Positions 63,201 through 64,000 of a stretch of DNA of 64,000 bases are shown here, one piece after another. Every line of letters starts with the position of its first letter. Within the stretch, counting starts at the first letter, position 1. Source of the stretch: Blattamonas nauphoetae (taxonomy: Eukaryota; Preaxostyla; Oxymonadida); contig JARBJD010000110.1 in the NCBI GenBank assembly GCA_033064195.1, positions 154,738-218,737 on the forward strand, given 5' to 3'. A program made the translations under genes and the position numbers. Below the pieces are notes generated by a model that worked only from the letters and a program-made list of their open reading frames with translations, had not been told where the DNA came from and made no database searches.

Positions 63201-64000
63201 TATCAAAGATGTGACGCCGATCAACCACTTCACTTTCGAAGATGGTAAGGTCATCTCCAAAGACACAGAGCATACAATGACTCACGTTTGTGGCGTTGAC
63301 TTTAATTCTCTTTATCCAAGTGCTTTCTCATCAATCAAGAACAAGAGCAATCCATACACCAATCACAGAATGTACATGCCAGGAAGATGTCTGTACACAG
63401 CAACAGGAGATAAAGAATGCCGTGAGATCATCGAGAACAAGAATCAGAAGACATTGCTCGTTGCAGAACTGAAAGGACACATCGATGAAAAGTACATAAA
63501 TGATTTCATTAACTTCCCACCAATCTTCGTGTGGTCAATACAACAGAAGAAAACATTGGAGAGAAGACATACTCGTTGATGAAGAAACATGGATTGAAGA
63601 CTGATGACAAACAAAGAAAGCTGACCCAACTCTTGAGCACACACGATCAGTATATGTTCTTTCGACATACTATCTGTGGTTCCTCATCGACTACTGTCAC
63701 TACTGTGGACGACGTTAAGAGTGTGATGGTGTTCTCGAGATATGCTGGATTTGAACCATTTGTGACATCGTTCATGAATGATCGAATTGAAGCAAGGCAG
63801 GTTGGAAATAGCGAAAAGAACAGTTCTGTAAGACCAACTTGAATGGAAGCTACGGATACGATGGAATGAACACTGAGAAGTACAACTCAATCACAACTAA
63901 CATGAGAAGAGAACATATTTGAAGCAGATGATGAAAGGATTTGTAGCAACAAGAGATCAACGAGGACAACCTACTCAGGATTGAAGACAGAGAGAAAGCA
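60239..64000 (+). pseudogene. Polinton/Maverick-like protein-primed DNA polymerase B with internal HNH module, frame-broken, partial
   Basis: The first 615 codons are open: a charged N-terminal region, IRYIDSEYNICFFQALSF (a Cys-protease-like block common in these polymerases), a C2H2-like finger (CPYCQSRGF...HLKEC) and exonuclease motif I (ITYDFETME, about 61916). A TAA at 62084-62086 interrupts the frame, which then continues in the same phase to about 62425 (NSSRFDIFLIF), where it shifts. Bases 62911-63057 encode an HNH nuclease-like module (CYICKCHF, TLDRIDNTKGHSKENV, CCDYCN). Polymerase motif A follows (VDFNSLYPSAF, 63295). Further shifts occur near 63530 and 63660; a motif-B-like LNGSYGYDG is at about 63838. 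The gene runs off the window. Such polymerases replicate large self-synthesising transposons. The broken frames indicate a dead copy unless they are sequence errors. Confidence 0.82.

Overview
The window comes from a compact, intron-rich nuclear genome of a unicellular, probably flagellated eukaryote. Spliced genes on both strands are packed with gaps of 10 to 300 bases. Many introns are only 29 to 60 nt, GT-AG, usually with a CTAAC/TTAAC/TCAAC-like branch point shortly before the acceptor. Standard stop codons are used (TAA, TAG and TGA all end recognisable proteins). Flagellar or axonemal genes (TPPP/p25-alpha, PIERCE-type inner protein, ERK7-type MAPK), several large coiled-coil proteins, PMP-like surface proteins and a Polinton-type polymerase would fit an anaerobic excavate such as an oxymonad (Blattamonas/Streblomastix-like). 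That placement is an inference from style and gene content, not a demonstrated assignment.

Layout. 0-13 kb: importin-5 (minus), an unrecognised protein, three tiny genes, a bromodomain/NET region and a non-canonical poly(A) polymerase with large low-complexity insertions. 13-21 kb: two convergent coiled-coil genes. 21-23 kb: tail-to-tail paralogous RanBP2-type zinc-finger genes. 23-30 kb: a cytoskeletal/flagellar neighbourhood with a two-core TPPP-like gene (containing an 11-nt microexon), two coiled-coil/UVR-like genes, an ERK7/MAPK15-like kinase and a PIERCE-like protein. 30-35 kb: cathepsin B-like protease divergent from a large coiled-coil gene, then a small membrane protein. 35-37.8 kb: a head-to-head, almost identical inverted pair of secreted PMP/beta-helix-like genes, one frameshifted. 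38-39.3 kb: a TA-flanked foldback element carrying a second TIR element nested inside it, which holds a tRNA-like sequence. 40.7 kb: tRNA-Phe. 41-45.5 kb: a full ABCC-type transporter.

From 45.5 kb the window is dominated by mobile DNA: a 992-bp near-perfect palindrome, an intact intronless hAT-type transposase gene, a hAT relic and related foldback repeats up to 53 kb. At 53.1-57.1 kb lies a GC-richer membrane-protein gene whose frame is broken repeatedly. At 58-59.7 kb there are tRNA-like sequences, hairpin direct repeats, simple A-rich sequence and two 280-bp direct repeats. These lie in front of a Polinton/Maverick-like protein-primed DNA polymerase B, with an HNH nuclease module inside it, which runs off the window and carries several frame breaks.

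The host genes do not form an operon-like pathway. The clearest functional theme is flagellum/cytoskeleton between 23 and 30 kb; the remaining genes cover housekeeping (nuclear import, RNA tailing, chromatin reading), proteolysis and membrane transport.
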